Assembly: GCF_014692675.1 (NCBI RefSeq)
Contig: NZ_JABFCZ010000005.1
Coordinates: 62,001 to 126,000, forward strand
Length of the DNA stretch: 64,000 nucleotides
Direction: 5' to 3'
From: Roseibium aggregatum
GTDB lineage: Bacteria > Pseudomonadota > Alphaproteobacteria > Rhizobiales > Stappiaceae
In this document: one piece after another, positions 32,500-41,307 of the stretch
How positions within the stretch are numbered: the stretch's first letter is position 1
How the letters are laid out: every line of letters starts with the position of its first letter
The notes under the pieces: generated by a model
What the model was told of the DNA's origin: nothing
Seen by the model: only the letters and a program-made list of their open reading frames with translations
Database searches by the model: none
Made by a program: the position numbers and the translations under genes

Positions 32500-34167
32500 G
32501 TGAGTGACGCCGGCCACGACGTTTTGCGTGTCTATGACATTCTGGCCCGGTCTTTCGTTCAGGAAGATGTCAGGACCTGTTTCTCCCTTCTTGGCGATGC
32601 GAACATGAACTTTGCATCCCGGCTTGGCGAACAGGGCTGCCGGATGATTTATGTCCGCCACGAGCATTGCGCCGTTGCCGCCGCAATGGCCTTTGCGCGC
32701 AAGACGGGGGATATTGGTGTGACCACGGTCACCTGCGGCCCCGGATTGACCCAGTTGATGACCGCCTTGCCCGCCGCGGTCCGGGCCCGGCTGCCGCTCG
32801 TGATCTTTGCCGGCGAAGCGCCGCTGAAGTCCGGCTGGTACAATCAGGGCATCGATCAGGCGCCTTTTGTCACCGCAACGGGTGCGGCCTATCACAGCCT
32901 CCATCTCCCGGCCCGCATGCCCACCGCCATCCGCGACGCCTTCCTGCAGGCCCGCCGCGAGCGACGTCCCGTGGTGGTCGGTGTGCCGTTCGATCTTCAG
33001 GATCTCGCCTGGACGGGCAGTGAAGCCTTGCCGTCGCCGTCCAGGACCCTTGTGCCGAAACTGTCCCCGGTCCCTCCGCATCCGGATGATGTTGCCCGGG
33101 CAGGACAGATGATCGGGGAGGCCGGCAAGGTGATCGTCATGGCCGGGCTCGGTGCAGTCGAGGCAGGGGCAGGGGCGGCGTGCAGAAAGCTTGCGGAAAC
33201 CTGCGACGGTCTGCTGGCTGAGACGCTCCCGGCGCGCGGATTGTTTCATGACGATCCGTTTTCACTGGGTGTTGCCGGCGGGTTTTCCTCCGAAATCGCG
33301 TTTGAGTGTTTCGGCGAGGCGGATCTCGTCATTGCCGTCGGGTGTTCGCTGACCTTCCACAATGCGGCTGGCGGCAAATTGTTTCCAAACGCAAAGGTGC
33401 TGCAGCTCGATCTGGATCCGGTATCCGTCAACCAGGGCCGTATCGCTGCCGATGCCCACATGCGGGCGGATGCACGGCTTGGCGTCGAAGAGCTTACGGC
33501 TGCTTTGACAAGGCGAGCTCCCTCCTGGCGGAGCGACGATCTGGCTGAAAGGATCCGGACGCTGCCGGCGGACAGCATGTCCTTCGACATCGAGCCCGGC
33601 GTGTTTGATCCCAGGGATGTGGTGGCCGCTCTCGAGGAGGCGCTTCCCGCCGACTGGGAAATGGTGAATTCCTCCGGGCACTGTTCCTATTATTTCGCCC
33701 ACATGCGTTCCAGGCCTCAGTCGCAGTTCCTGACCATCCGCGAATTCGGCGCCATCGGCAACGGTACGTCCTTCGCCATGGGCGTCGCCGCGGCCAGGCC
33801 CGACAAGACCGTTGTCCTCTTCGATGGCGACGGCAGCCTTTTGATGCATGTCCAGGAGCTTGAAACCATCAAGCGTCACGGGTTGAACATCCTGATTGTG
33901 GTGCTGAATGACGGCGCCTACGGATCGGAAATCCATAAACTGCGCGCGGAGGGACTTCCCGAAGAAGGTGCCGTCTTCGGCCGGACCGACCTTGCCGCGA
34001 TTGCCCGTGGTTTCGGTCTGGGCGGCGAAACGGTCACGGATCTCGGCAGCCTGCCGGATCTGATCGACCGGTTCGCGAAGACCGGCGGTGCCGCGGTCTT
34101 CGATATTGCCGTATCTGACCGGGTCGTGTCCCCGGTCATTCGCCGGGCGCACCCGCCCAGGTCCTGA
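32500..34167 (+). CDS. Thiamin-diphosphate-dependent enzyme, acetolactate synthase/decarboxylase family
   Basis: A 555-residue three-domain ThDP enzyme. Glu55 in VRHEHCAVAAAMA is the cofactor-activating Glu. A central nucleotide-like domain spans about 190-325. The C-terminal domain carries the GDGSLLMHVQELETIKRHG to NDGAYGSE cofactor motif. The start is GTG 32500 with AGGAGG eight bases upstream. The family includes acetolactate synthase, benzoylformate, indolepyruvate and sulfopyruvate decarboxylases. Coupled to PrpF and Tct genes, it may decarboxylate or ligate a 2-oxoacid made from the imported acid. The true reaction is unknown. Confidence 0.82.
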   Translation: MSDAGHDVLRVYDILARSFVQEDVRTCFSLLGDANMNFASRLGEQGCRMIYVRHEHCAVAAAMAFARKTGDIGVTTVTCGPGLTQLMTALPAAVRARLPLVIFAGEAPLKSGWYNQGIDQAPFVTATGAAYHSLHLPARMPTAIRDAFLQARRERRPVVVGVPFDLQDLAWTGSEALPSPSRTLVPKLSPVPPHPDDVARAGQMIGEAGKVIVMAGLGAVEAGAGAACRKLAETCDGLLAETLPARGLFHDDPFSLGVAGGFSSEIAFECFGEADLVIAVGCSLTFHNAAGGKLFPNAKVLQLDLDPVSVNQGRIAADAHMRADARLGVEELTAALTRRAPSWRSDDLAERIRTLPADSMSFDIEPGVFDPRDVVAALEEALPADWEMVNSSGHCSYYFAHMRSRPQSQFLTIREFGAIGNGTSFAMGVAAARPDKTVVLFDGDGSLLMHVQELETIKRHGLNILIVVLNDGAYGSEIHKLRAEGLPEEGAVFGRTDLAAIARGFGLGGETVTDLGSLPDLIDRFAKTGGAAVFDIAVSDRVVSPVIRRAHPPRS

Positions 34168-34204
34168 TTGCGGTCGGCAGGGGCCACGAACGGAGCTCGC
34201 TGCC

Positions 34205-34699
34205 TCAACCGGCTGAGAGCATGGTCAGGTGGCCGACGATCAGCGGAATGGGAGCCGACAGCAGGATCCGTGCACCGGTAAAGCGCGCGCGCATGACCGG
34301 CAATTCCCAGATGAGCGTCCTGTTGAAGGAAAACAGCAGCCACGAGACTACGAAGCCCATGATTTGCGGGGAGCCGGCGCCGGCCTTCAGGGCGGCCGCG
34401 CCGATTGCAAAGGCAACCACCGGTCCGCCCGGGACAAAAGCACCGGCGATGGACGCGATCAGAATGCCGAGGCTGCCGGATCCCGAACCGAGCAGGGAAC
34501 TGACTGTTTCCTTGGGCAGAAGCTCGGCGATGAATCCGGAACCGAAGATTCCGACGCAGACCCTTGGTGCGATAAAAAGACTTTCGCGGGCCGCGTCCCT
34601 GAAGCCGGCCACGAAGGTGCCGTCATCCTTGCGCCAGGCAAGCACGCCCATGGCGACGGTCGCGGTCCACAGGAATATCGTGAAGAACACGAGGGCCAT
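34205..34699 (-). CDS. Permease half, ArsP/DUF318-like (second gene of pair)
   Basis: A 164-residue membrane protein with about four hydrophobic segments and a PGGPVVAFAIG loop preceded by GSGSLGILIASIAGAFV. It looks like one half of the ArsP_1/DUF318 permease family, whose full-length members have two such repeats. It begins one base before the end of its partner (TGATG overlap). The shared pattern PGGP-x2-AF followed by SWLLxSxNRTxxWE appears in both. A pair of half-size subunits forming a heterodimer is the simplest reading. Substrate unknown. Confidence 0.7.
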   Translation of the reverse strand: MALVFFTIFLWTATVAMGVLAWRKDDGTFVAGFRDAARESLFIAPRVCVGIFGSGFIAELLPKETVSSLLGSGSGSLGILIASIAGAFVPGGPVVAFAIGAAALKAGAGSPQIMGFVVSWLLFSFNRTLIWELPVMRARFTGARILLSAPIPLIVGHLTMLSAG

Positions 34700-35337
34700 C
34701 AGTGGTTGGCCTCCGATATAAGCACCTTGCCGCGATAGAAATACTGCGCGGCAAAGCCGAGCAGAAAGGGAATTGGCAGGCAAAGGAGCAGGCGCCAGCC
34801 CACCAGATGCGTGTCGATGAACGCCATTTCCCAGACGATCGTCCGGTTGGCGCTGAGCAGCAGCCAGCTGGTCAAAAAGGCGACAATTACCGACAGGGCG
34901 GCTCCCCCTTGCGAAAAGGCGATGGCCAGGGGAAACGCGGTCATCGGCCCGCCGGGCAGGATCACACCCGCCAGGACGGCCAGAAACATGCCGCGGATGC
35001 CGGATTGGTGGCCGAAATGTCGGGCAATGACCTCCTTGGGCAGGAGACGGCGCAGCCAGGCTGCCAACAGAACAGCGGCCAGAACCTTGGGCGCGATATT
35101 GACGGCCAGAACGCTGTCCTTGGCAAGGATATCGAAGACATGTTGCGCGCCGCGCCTGTAGTAGACGATACCGGCGGCCAGGAACATGATCGCGGATATC
35201 GTGAGAAAACCCGCATCGAACATGCGCCGCTTTTTCGGGTGGTGCGGGGTTCGGGCGGAGCCTATGTCCGAGATAAGCTGGCCCGCTGGCGAACCGGAGT
35301 TGTCGGTGTCTTCCTGCTTCAATTTCTCCTCCGGCAC
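34699..35337 (-). CDS. Permease half, ArsP/DUF318-like (first gene of pair)
   Basis: A 212-residue membrane protein: a 35-residue charged N-terminus, then about five hydrophobic segments including RRLLPKEVIARHFGHQSG and the loop ILPGGPMTAFPLA, ending with WLLLSANRTIVWE. It matches the next gene in pattern, so the two look like the separated repeats of one permease. The start is uncertain: GTG 35337 lies inside a 7-bp hairpin (35336-35353), while a TTG at 35322 follows GGAGGAG directly. It is 111 bases after the M42 peptidase gene on the same strand and may belong to the NAGGN operon. Confidence 0.7.
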   Translation of the reverse strand: MPEEKLKQEDTDNSGSPAGQLISDIGSARTPHHPKKRRMFDAGFLTISAIMFLAAGIVYYRRGAQHVFDILAKDSVLAVNIAPKVLAAVLLAAWLRRLLPKEVIARHFGHQSGIRGMFLAVLAGVILPGGPMTAFPLAIAFSQGGAALSVIVAFLTSWLLLSANRTIVWEMAFIDTHLVGWRLLLCLPIPFLLGFAAQYFYRGKVLISEANH

Positions 35338-35448
35338 ACCGGTTGGCCGGTGTCATGCCAGCACTCTGTATCAGCTAAACCATCGGAATTCGCCCGCCGC
35401 AGCACTACGGGCTGCGACGCGGCAGGGAACCACGGCCCGCTCGCAGGT

Positions 35449-36630
35449 TTATTCAGCCGGCCCGTGTTGGGGTTCGGATTGCGGTTTGCTGGTATCCGGG
35501 GTGAGGACCTGCTCCGCATCTTCCGTCGGCTGCGAGGTAAAGCCCTCGAGGTCCGAAAAGTCGCTGGCATCCCGGGTGATCTCGACCGTGCTGGTGGCAT
35601 AGACGGTCGCCAGTTCGGCAAGCGACCGCAAGGCATGCATGTGGATGCGTTCATAACCATGGCTGGCATCGATGCCGAAGGTGATCAACGCTGTCCGCAC
35701 GTCCGCACCGGCTTCGACGGCCGAAGCCGCATCGGAGCGGTAATACCGGAACACGTCCTTCTGATACTTGATCGCGTTGTCCTGGCACAATTGGGCGATC
35801 TTGCGGGTGAGATGATAGTCGAAGGGACCGGTCTGGTCCCCCATGGCTATGGTGACGCCGAATTCGTCGGAATTCTGGCCCGGCGCGGACGTGCCGTTGT
35901 CGATTGCGACCAGGGAGGCGACTTCCAGCGGCAGGATAGCCGACGCGCCATGGCCGGTTTCTTCCGCAATCGTGAAGAGCCAGTAGATATCTACCGTCGG
36001 CGTCACACCGGAATCGATAAACGCCTTCAGGGCGGCGAGCATCACGGCGACACCCGCCTTGTTGTCCAGATGGCGTGAAACGATAAAGCCGTTGTCGAGG
36101 AATTCCGACTGGGGATCGATCGAAACGATATCGCCGACGTCGACCCCCAGCTTTTTCAGGTCGTCGTTTGTGCGGGCATAGGCATCGACGCGCAATTCGA
36201 CGTAATCCCATCCGATCGGCAATTCGTCGACCCCGGTGTTAAAGGTATGCCCCGACGCCTTGAGGGGCAGGATCGTACCGGTATAGGCGCCGCTGTCGGT
36301 AAAGATCGTCGTGCGCGCGCCTTCGGCGAAGCGGGCGGACCAGCTGCCGATCGGGACGACTTCGAGACGTCCGTTGTCTTTCAAGGATTTGACTTGCGCG
36401 CCCAGCGTGTCGAGGTGAGAGACGAATGCCCGCGCCGGTTTTTCGTCTTTTCCTTCCAGACGCGCGCGGATCGCACCACGCCGGGTCAGCTCGTAAAAAA
36501 CGCCGAGCCGCTCCAGTTCATTGCAGACATGCCGGACGATTTCATCCGTGTAGCCGGTCGGGCTCGGAATCTTGAGGAGGTCTTCCAGGATATTGCTGAG
36601 ATAGGGGACGTCGATTGAAAGCAGGGTCAT
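35449..36630 (-). CDS. M42 family peptidase of the NAGGN osmoprotectant system
   Basis: A 393-residue metallopeptidase of the M42 (glutamyl aminopeptidase/endoglucanase-like) family. Metal and catalytic elements are visible: FVSHLDTLG, SRHLDNKAGVA, the Glu pair in AEETGHG, and VAIDNGT. Homologues are constantly linked to the NAGGN genes, where the peptidase is thought to recycle or process the dipeptide osmolyte. It overlaps the synthetase gene by four bases, so the three genes form one operon. The last 35 or so residues are acidic and Pro/Glu-rich, unlike the core. Confidence 0.86.
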   Translation of the reverse strand: MTLLSIDVPYLSNILEDLLKIPSPTGYTDEIVRHVCNELERLGVFYELTRRGAIRARLEGKDEKPARAFVSHLDTLGAQVKSLKDNGRLEVVPIGSWSARFAEGARTTIFTDSGAYTGTILPLKASGHTFNTGVDELPIGWDYVELRVDAYARTNDDLKKLGVDVGDIVSIDPQSEFLDNGFIVSRHLDNKAGVAVMLAALKAFIDSGVTPTVDIYWLFTIAEETGHGASAILPLEVASLVAIDNGTSAPGQNSDEFGVTIAMGDQTGPFDYHLTRKIAQLCQDNAIKYQKDVFRYYRSDAASAVEAGADVRTALITFGIDASHGYERIHMHALRSLAELATVYATSTVEITRDASDFSDLEGFTSQPTEDAEQVLTPDTSKPQSEPQHGPAE

Positions 36631-38408
36631 AAGCCAGTCCGGTTCAATGCATTCCGCACGGATTGCGGCATGGACAGAGGAAAGAGGAAGTCGACGAAAC
36701 GTTCCGCCGTCGGCTGCGGTTCGTGATTGGCGAGGCCAGGACGTTCGTTGGCTTCAATAAACCAGTAATCCGGTCCGCGGTGCGATGGCACCATCAGATC
36801 AATTCCGGTCACAGGTATTTCGATAGCTCGAGCAGCACGGATAGCCGCATCGATCAGTGTGTAATTGGTCTCGCCGGTCACGTCGTGGATCGTACCGCCG
36901 GTGTGCAGGTTTGCCGTCTTGCGGACCTGAACCGACTTGCCCTCTGGCAGAACGCTGTTCAGATCGTAGCCCGCGCTCTTGAGACAGCGCATCGTCTCTT
37001 CGTCAACGGGAATGCGGGATTCGCCGCCGGTTGCCGCCGCCCGGCGGCGCGATTGCGCTTCAATCAGATCGCCGACGCTGTTTCTGCCGTCTCCCATGAT
37101 CTCGGCAGGCCTGCGGATAGCGGCAGCGACCACCTTGTAATCGATCACGACCAGACGCAGGTCGTCCCCGGTGACGCATTCCTCGATCAGGACGTCATTG
37201 GAGAATGTCCTGGCGGCTTCGACCGCAGCCTGTACCTCATCGAGTTCGGTCAGGCCGATGGAAATGCCCTTTCCCTGTTCGCCTCTCGCCGGTTTGACAA
37301 CCACCGAACCGTGGGTTTCGAGAAACGCCTCGGTTTCTTCGGCGTCGCCCGCAAGTATTTGTCTCGGAATGGTCAGTCCGGCCCTGGAGACGACCCTCTG
37401 GGTCACCGACTTGTCATCGCAGATCGACATGGCGACGCCGCTGGTGAAGTCGGTCAGGGATTCCCGGCAGCGGACGGAGCGGCCGCCATAGGAGAGACGG
37501 AAAAAGCCGCCTTCGGCATCCAGGATTTCGGCCCGGATCCCGCGCCGTCTGGCCTCGTTCAGGATGATGGTCGCATAAGGATTGAGCTTTTCTTCCACCG
37601 TCGGGCCGGCATAGAGGGCCTCGTTGATCGGGTTCTTCATCTTTACCGTGAAGAAAGGGACCCGCTTGAAACCCAGCTTCTCGTAAAGGGCGATGGCCTG
37701 GGTGTTGTCGTGCATCACCGACAGGTCCATGTAGGGGATGCCCCGACCCTTGAACTGCTCGGCCAGCCGGCGGACCAGCGCTTCGCCGATGCCCGGAAAC
37801 CGGGCCTTCGGCGAAACGGCCAGGCACCACAGTGAAGCCCCCTTGTCCGCTCCGTTGGTTGCCACGTCGTGGTTGATGCCCATGGCCGTGCCGACGATCT
37901 CGCCGGTTTCGTCTTCTTCCGCCACGAGGACGGTCATTTCCCTCTGGTCCATCTGGTTCCAGAAGAAATCAAGTGGCACCGGGACCATGTTCCGGCTGCC
38001 GTAAAGCACGTTGATGGCCTCGGCATCCCGGCGCGACGCAAGCCTGCGAACCGTAAAGCCCTTGCGCCGGTTTCGTGCGGGCCGGTAGGTCGCGAGGTCC
38101 AGACGATAGGTGTGCGACGGATCCAGGAACAGTTCCTGCGGCGCCGAGCCCACAAGAACATGCGGATCGCGGACGTAGAACGCGATATCGCGCCGGTCGG
38201 GCTGTTCGTCGCGCAGGACCGAAATCAGGTCGTCGGGGTCGGAAAAGGTGTTGCCGAAAATCAGCCGGCCCCAGCCGCATTCCACGATCCGGTTTTTATG
38301 CGCTTCGATCTCGTCCGCCCGGTATTCCGGCTTCATGCCGTGGTCGCGCAGGCGTTTCAGGCGGTGGTCGTAGGCGCCCTTTGGCCGTGACACCTCATGT
38401 TCTGCCAT
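36627..38408 (-). CDS. ngg: N-acetylglutaminylglutamine synthetase (GNAT plus ATP-grasp)
   Basis: A 593-residue fusion: an N-terminal GNAT acetyltransferase (about 110-275, with CLAVSPKARFPGIGEALVRRLAEQ as the acetyl-CoA loop) and a C-terminal ATP-grasp ligase (about 310-590, VVKPARGEQGKGISIG, IDLMVP and EANERPGLANHEPQ). Such proteins acetylate glutamine and join it to glutamine, the core step of N-acetylglutaminylglutamine amide synthesis, an osmolyte of rhizobia and pseudomonads. It follows the asparagine synthase-like gene by four bases. Family and neighbours agree, so the assignment is strong. Confidence 0.9.
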   Translation of the reverse strand: MAEHEVSRPKGAYDHRLKRLRDHGMKPEYRADEIEAHKNRIVECGWGRLIFGNTFSDPDDLISVLRDEQPDRRDIAFYVRDPHVLVGSAPQELFLDPSHTYRLDLATYRPARNRRKGFTVRRLASRRDAEAINVLYGSRNMVPVPLDFFWNQMDQREMTVLVAEEDETGEIVGTAMGINHDVATNGADKGASLWCLAVSPKARFPGIGEALVRRLAEQFKGRGIPYMDLSVMHDNTQAIALYEKLGFKRVPFFTVKMKNPINEALYAGPTVEEKLNPYATIILNEARRRGIRAEILDAEGGFFRLSYGGRSVRCRESLTDFTSGVAMSICDDKSVTQRVVSRAGLTIPRQILAGDAEETEAFLETHGSVVVKPARGEQGKGISIGLTELDEVQAAVEAARTFSNDVLIEECVTGDDLRLVVIDYKVVAAAIRRPAEIMGDGRNSVGDLIEAQSRRRAAATGGESRIPVDEETMRCLKSAGYDLNSVLPEGKSVQVRKTANLHTGGTIHDVTGETNYTLIDAAIRAARAIEIPVTGIDLMVPSHRGPDYWFIEANERPGLANHEPQPTAERFVDFLFPLSMPQSVRNALNRTGL

Positions 38409-38412
38409 TTAT

Positions 38413-40188
38413 TCAGACCTCCTGAGCCTGTAACCACATTTCCAGAAGGGCGGCCTGCCAAAGTTCGGAGCCGCGCAGTTTGGTGATGTATTTGGTCGGG
38501 TCCTTGAAGAGCTTGTCCAGATAAGCCTCCTGGAAAAGACCACGGCTTCGGGCGGATTCGTTGGTCAGGGTATCACGAACCATGTCCAGATAGCTGCCCT
38601 GGATGTATTTCAGGGCAGGGACCGGGAAGTAGCCTTTCGGCCGGTCGATGACTTCGGCCGGAACCACGAGACGTGCGGCTTCCTTCAGGACGCCCTTGCC
38701 GCCCTGGGCCAGCTTGTGTTCCGCCGGAATGCGTCCGGCCAGTTCCACGAGTTCGTGGTCGAGGAACGGCACACGCGCCTCCAGCCCCCACGCCATGGAA
38801 TGGTTGTCGACCCGTTTGACCGGATCGTCCACCAGCATGACATTGGTGTCTAGGCGGAGCGCCTTGTCGACCGGGTCATCTGCGCCCGGTCGGGCAAAAT
38901 GCTGCTCCACGAAGGCCAGGCTCTCGTCCCGATCGCATTGATATTCCGGCGAGATCGCCTCGTTCATCGCCTGGTTGGACCGGTCGAAGAAGGCGTCCCG
39001 ATAGGCGGCAGACGGCGTATTGGCGCCGACCATTTTCGGATACCAGTGATAACCGGCGAAGACTTCGTCCGCGCCCTGTCCGGACTGGACGACCTTGATG
39101 TACTTGGAGACCTCGCGGGACAGCAGATAGAAGCCGATATTGTCGTAGGACACCATCGGCTCCGACATCGCCTTGATCGCCCCCGGCAGATTGCCCTGCA
39201 GCTCCGAGGAGGGAATGAAGATTTTCTTGTGATCGGTGCCGTAACGCTCGGCGATCAGGTCGGAGTAGACGAACTCGTCGCCCTTTTCGCCGTTGGCCTC
39301 TTCAAAACCGATGGAAAAGGTCGCCAGATCCTTCTGGCCTTCTTCCGCCAGCAGACCGACGATCAGGCTGGAATCGACCCCGCCCGACAGAAGCACGCCC
39401 ACCGGCACGTCGGCGACCATGCGCCTGCGCACGGCGGTGCGCAGGCCGTCGAGAACCATGTCGCGCCATTCATCCGCCGAGCGGTTCAGGTCTTCCGACG
39501 ATTTTTCAAACCGCGGTTCCCAATAGGTGACGTCCTTGAAGGCGCCGTTCTTGTCGATCGTGCGTACCGTGGCGGCGGGCAGTTTGCGCACGCCCTTCAA
39601 GATTGTGTGCGGCGCCGGGACGACTGCATGCCAGCTCATGTAGTGATTGAGTGCGATCCGGTCGATCGACGTGTCGATATCACCGCCTGCGAGAAGGGCA
39701 GGGAGCGAGGACGCGAAGGCCAGGCGCCCGCCTGCTTCCGAGTAGTACAACGGCTTGATGCCGAAACGGTCGCGCGCAAGATGCAGCCGGCCGCTGTCAT
39801 GTTCATGGATCGCGACGGCGAACATGCCGTGGAACCGCGAAAAGCAGTCGGCACCCCATTGCGCCCAGGCCTTCAGGATCACTTCCGTGTCGCTCGTCGA
39901 CACGAACGAATGTCCCTTTGCCTGCAGTTCTGTGCGCAGGTCCTGGTAATTGTAGATGCAACCGTTGAACACGAGCGACAGTCCGAGGGACATGTCGGTC
40001 ATCGGCTGCGCGCCCTTGTCGGACAGGTCGATAATTTTCAGGCGGCGATGACCGAAGGCGACGCGGCCGCGCATGGAAACACCCATGGCGTCGGGGCCGC
40101 GGGCGGCCATGGCCCGCGCCATTCTGTCGACACGGGCCGTATTCGCCAGGTCGTCTCCAAACACCACTTCACCGCAAATGCCACACAT
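38413..40188 (-). CDS. asnO: N-acetylglutaminylglutamine amidotransferase (asparagine synthase family)
   Basis: A 591-residue asparagine-synthase-like protein. Cys2 (MCGICGEVVF) is the glutaminase nucleophile of the N-terminal class II amidotransferase domain (to about 210). The synthase domain has the pyrophosphate loop GVLLSGGVDSSLIVGLLAE. In Sinorhizobium meliloti asnO and ngg together make NAGGN; this enzyme amidates the C-terminus. It is the first gene of the leftward operon, divergent from a MarR regulator with only 85 bases between them. Osmotic induction is expected but not shown here. Confidence 0.9.
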   Translation of the reverse strand: MCGICGEVVFGDDLANTARVDRMARAMAARGPDAMGVSMRGRVAFGHRRLKIIDLSDKGAQPMTDMSLGLSLVFNGCIYNYQDLRTELQAKGHSFVSTSDTEVILKAWAQWGADCFSRFHGMFAVAIHEHDSGRLHLARDRFGIKPLYYSEAGGRLAFASSLPALLAGGDIDTSIDRIALNHYMSWHAVVPAPHTILKGVRKLPAATVRTIDKNGAFKDVTYWEPRFEKSSEDLNRSADEWRDMVLDGLRTAVRRRMVADVPVGVLLSGGVDSSLIVGLLAEEGQKDLATFSIGFEEANGEKGDEFVYSDLIAERYGTDHKKIFIPSSELQGNLPGAIKAMSEPMVSYDNIGFYLLSREVSKYIKVVQSGQGADEVFAGYHWYPKMVGANTPSAAYRDAFFDRSNQAMNEAISPEYQCDRDESLAFVEQHFARPGADDPVDKALRLDTNVMLVDDPVKRVDNHSMAWGLEARVPFLDHELVELAGRIPAEHKLAQGGKGVLKEAARLVVPAEVIDRPKGYFPVPALKYIQGSYLDMVRDTLTNESARSRGLFQEAYLDKLFKDPTKYITKLRGSELWQAALLEMWLQAQEV

Positions 40189-40217
40189 TGAATCGCTTTT
40201 TCCTTGTCAGTTAGCTG

Positions 40218-40261
40218 TTGACGCAATAGATAGAGATCAAATCATTAGAGGTCAAATCATC
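40218..40261. promoter_or_regulatory. Divergent asnO/marR promoter with 15-base tandem repeats
   Basis: Two adjacent 15-base units, AGAGATCAAATCATT (40232) and AGAGGTCAAATCATC (40247), are followed by a partial third, AGAGCTATAAATAT. A rightward TTGACG is at 40218-40223. A leftward TTGACC (40255-40250) lies inside the second unit. The repeats thus sit over both promoters and are good operator candidates for the adjacent MarR protein or an osmotic regulator. Confidence 0.45.
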
Positions 40262-40273
40262 AGAGCTATAAAT

Positions 40274-40750
40274 ATGGAAAATGCAGAAACGGCCAAGGTC
40301 TTCAAGGCGATCAGGCGCATCGTCAGGGCAATCGATTTGCGCTCGCGGGAGGTTTCGCGAGCCGTCGGGCTGACCATTCCGCAGATTGTCGTGCTTCAGG
40401 CCATCCGGGATCTGGGCCAGGTCACGACCAAGGCCCTGTCGGCACAAGCGGACCTGTCGTCTGCAACCGTTGTCACGATCCTCGACAAGCTGGAGGAAAA
40501 GGGGCTGATTACGCGCTATCGCTCGGATACGGACCGGCGTATCGTCCATACACGCCTGACGAAGACCGGGCACACGACCCTGGCGGAGGTGCCGAGCCTG
40601 CTTCATGTGGATTTTCAGGAAAAGTTTGCAAGTTGTTCGCCGGAAAAGCAAAAGCAACTTGTCGAAGCGATAGAAGAAATTGCTGAAATGCTGAACGCGG
40701 ACAAGCTCGATGCCGCGCCGATCCTGACAACCGAAGAACTGGGCCTATAG
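40274..40750 (+). CDS. MarR family transcriptional regulator
   Basis: A 158-residue winged-helix protein. The recognition region TKALSAQADLSSATVVTILDKLEEKGLI and the wing RYRSDTDRRIVHTRLT (about residues 50-100) are standard MarR features. The start is ATG 40274; a longer frame begins inside asnO and was rejected. It is divergent from the NAGGN operon and MarR genes are often linked to it, so it probably controls asnO-ngg-M42 in response to an unknown signal. Its stop is two bases from that of the convergent DUF2478 gene. Confidence 0.85.
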   Translation: MENAETAKVFKAIRRIVRAIDLRSREVSRAVGLTIPQIVVLQAIRDLGQVTTKALSAQADLSSATVVTILDKLEEKGLITRYRSDTDRRIVHTRLTKTGHTTLAEVPSLLHVDFQEKFASCSPEKQKQLVEAIEEIAEMLNADKLDAAPILTTEELGL

Positions 40751-40752
40751 GC

Positions 40753-41307
40753 TCAGGCGGGGCTTTTCACCGCCTCACAGACGGCGTCGCACCAGGACAG
40801 GATGGCGTCCCGATCCAGAGGCAACAGCTCGCCCATGCCGCCGTGAAACTCTTCCCAGGCTGAAACATAATCCTCGCGCACGGCAAGCAGGACCGGAATC
40901 CCGGCGCAGACCGCCTGTTCGAGAACCTGACGCAAACCGTAGCCTTCCGATTCCGCCCGGCCGAAGCGATTGACGATCAGGATATCGGCACCGGCCTCCA
41001 GATCTGCCGAGAGCCGGCCGGCAACATCCGTAATCGCATGGGGATCGAGCCTGCAGCCCTGGGCATGCTGACCGCGGTCCTGCAGAACCGGCATCTGCCA
41101 GCTGCCCCTCAGGCTCGACAGGCAGACGTTTTTCTCGGTGCGGCCTTCCGGTACGACGGCCTGTTGCAGCACGCCGGCAAGGTTGAGCCCGCGCGCTGCA
41201 AGCGTCCGGCTGACATCCTCCAGGAGGCTGTTGACCGGATCTTTTGACTTGAAGACGATCCCCGCAAGCGGGAGCCGGGACTGATCGGAACCTTGGGGAA
41301 GAGACAC
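40753..41307 (-). CDS. DUF2478 protein
   Basis: A 184-residue protein. LAGIVFKSKDPVNSLLEDVSRTLAARGLNLAGVLQQ opens a P-loop-like fold without a canonical Walker A, and ADILIVNRFGRAESEGYGLR is the conserved second motif. This matches DUF2478, found near molybdenum transport or cofactor genes; none are visible here. The start used is GTG 41307, without a clear ribosome-binding site; no better alternative precedes the conserved region. It is convergent with the MarR gene and 131 bases after hpaH, with which it could be cotranscribed. Confidence 0.65.
   Translation of the reverse strand: MSLPQGSDQSRLPLAGIVFKSKDPVNSLLEDVSRTLAARGLNLAGVLQQAVVPEGRTEKNVCLSSLRGSWQMPVLQDRGQHAQGCRLDPHAITDVAGRLSADLEAGADILIVNRFGRAESEGYGLRQVLEQAVCAGIPVLLAVREDYVSAWEEFHGGMGELLPLDRDAILSWCDAVCEAVKSPA

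Noticed and set aside
34221-36078. Plus-strand frames opposite the permease and M42 genes
   Set aside because: Antisense to genes with membrane-protein or metallopeptidase motifs; translated sequences are Gly/Arg/Gln-rich without family character.
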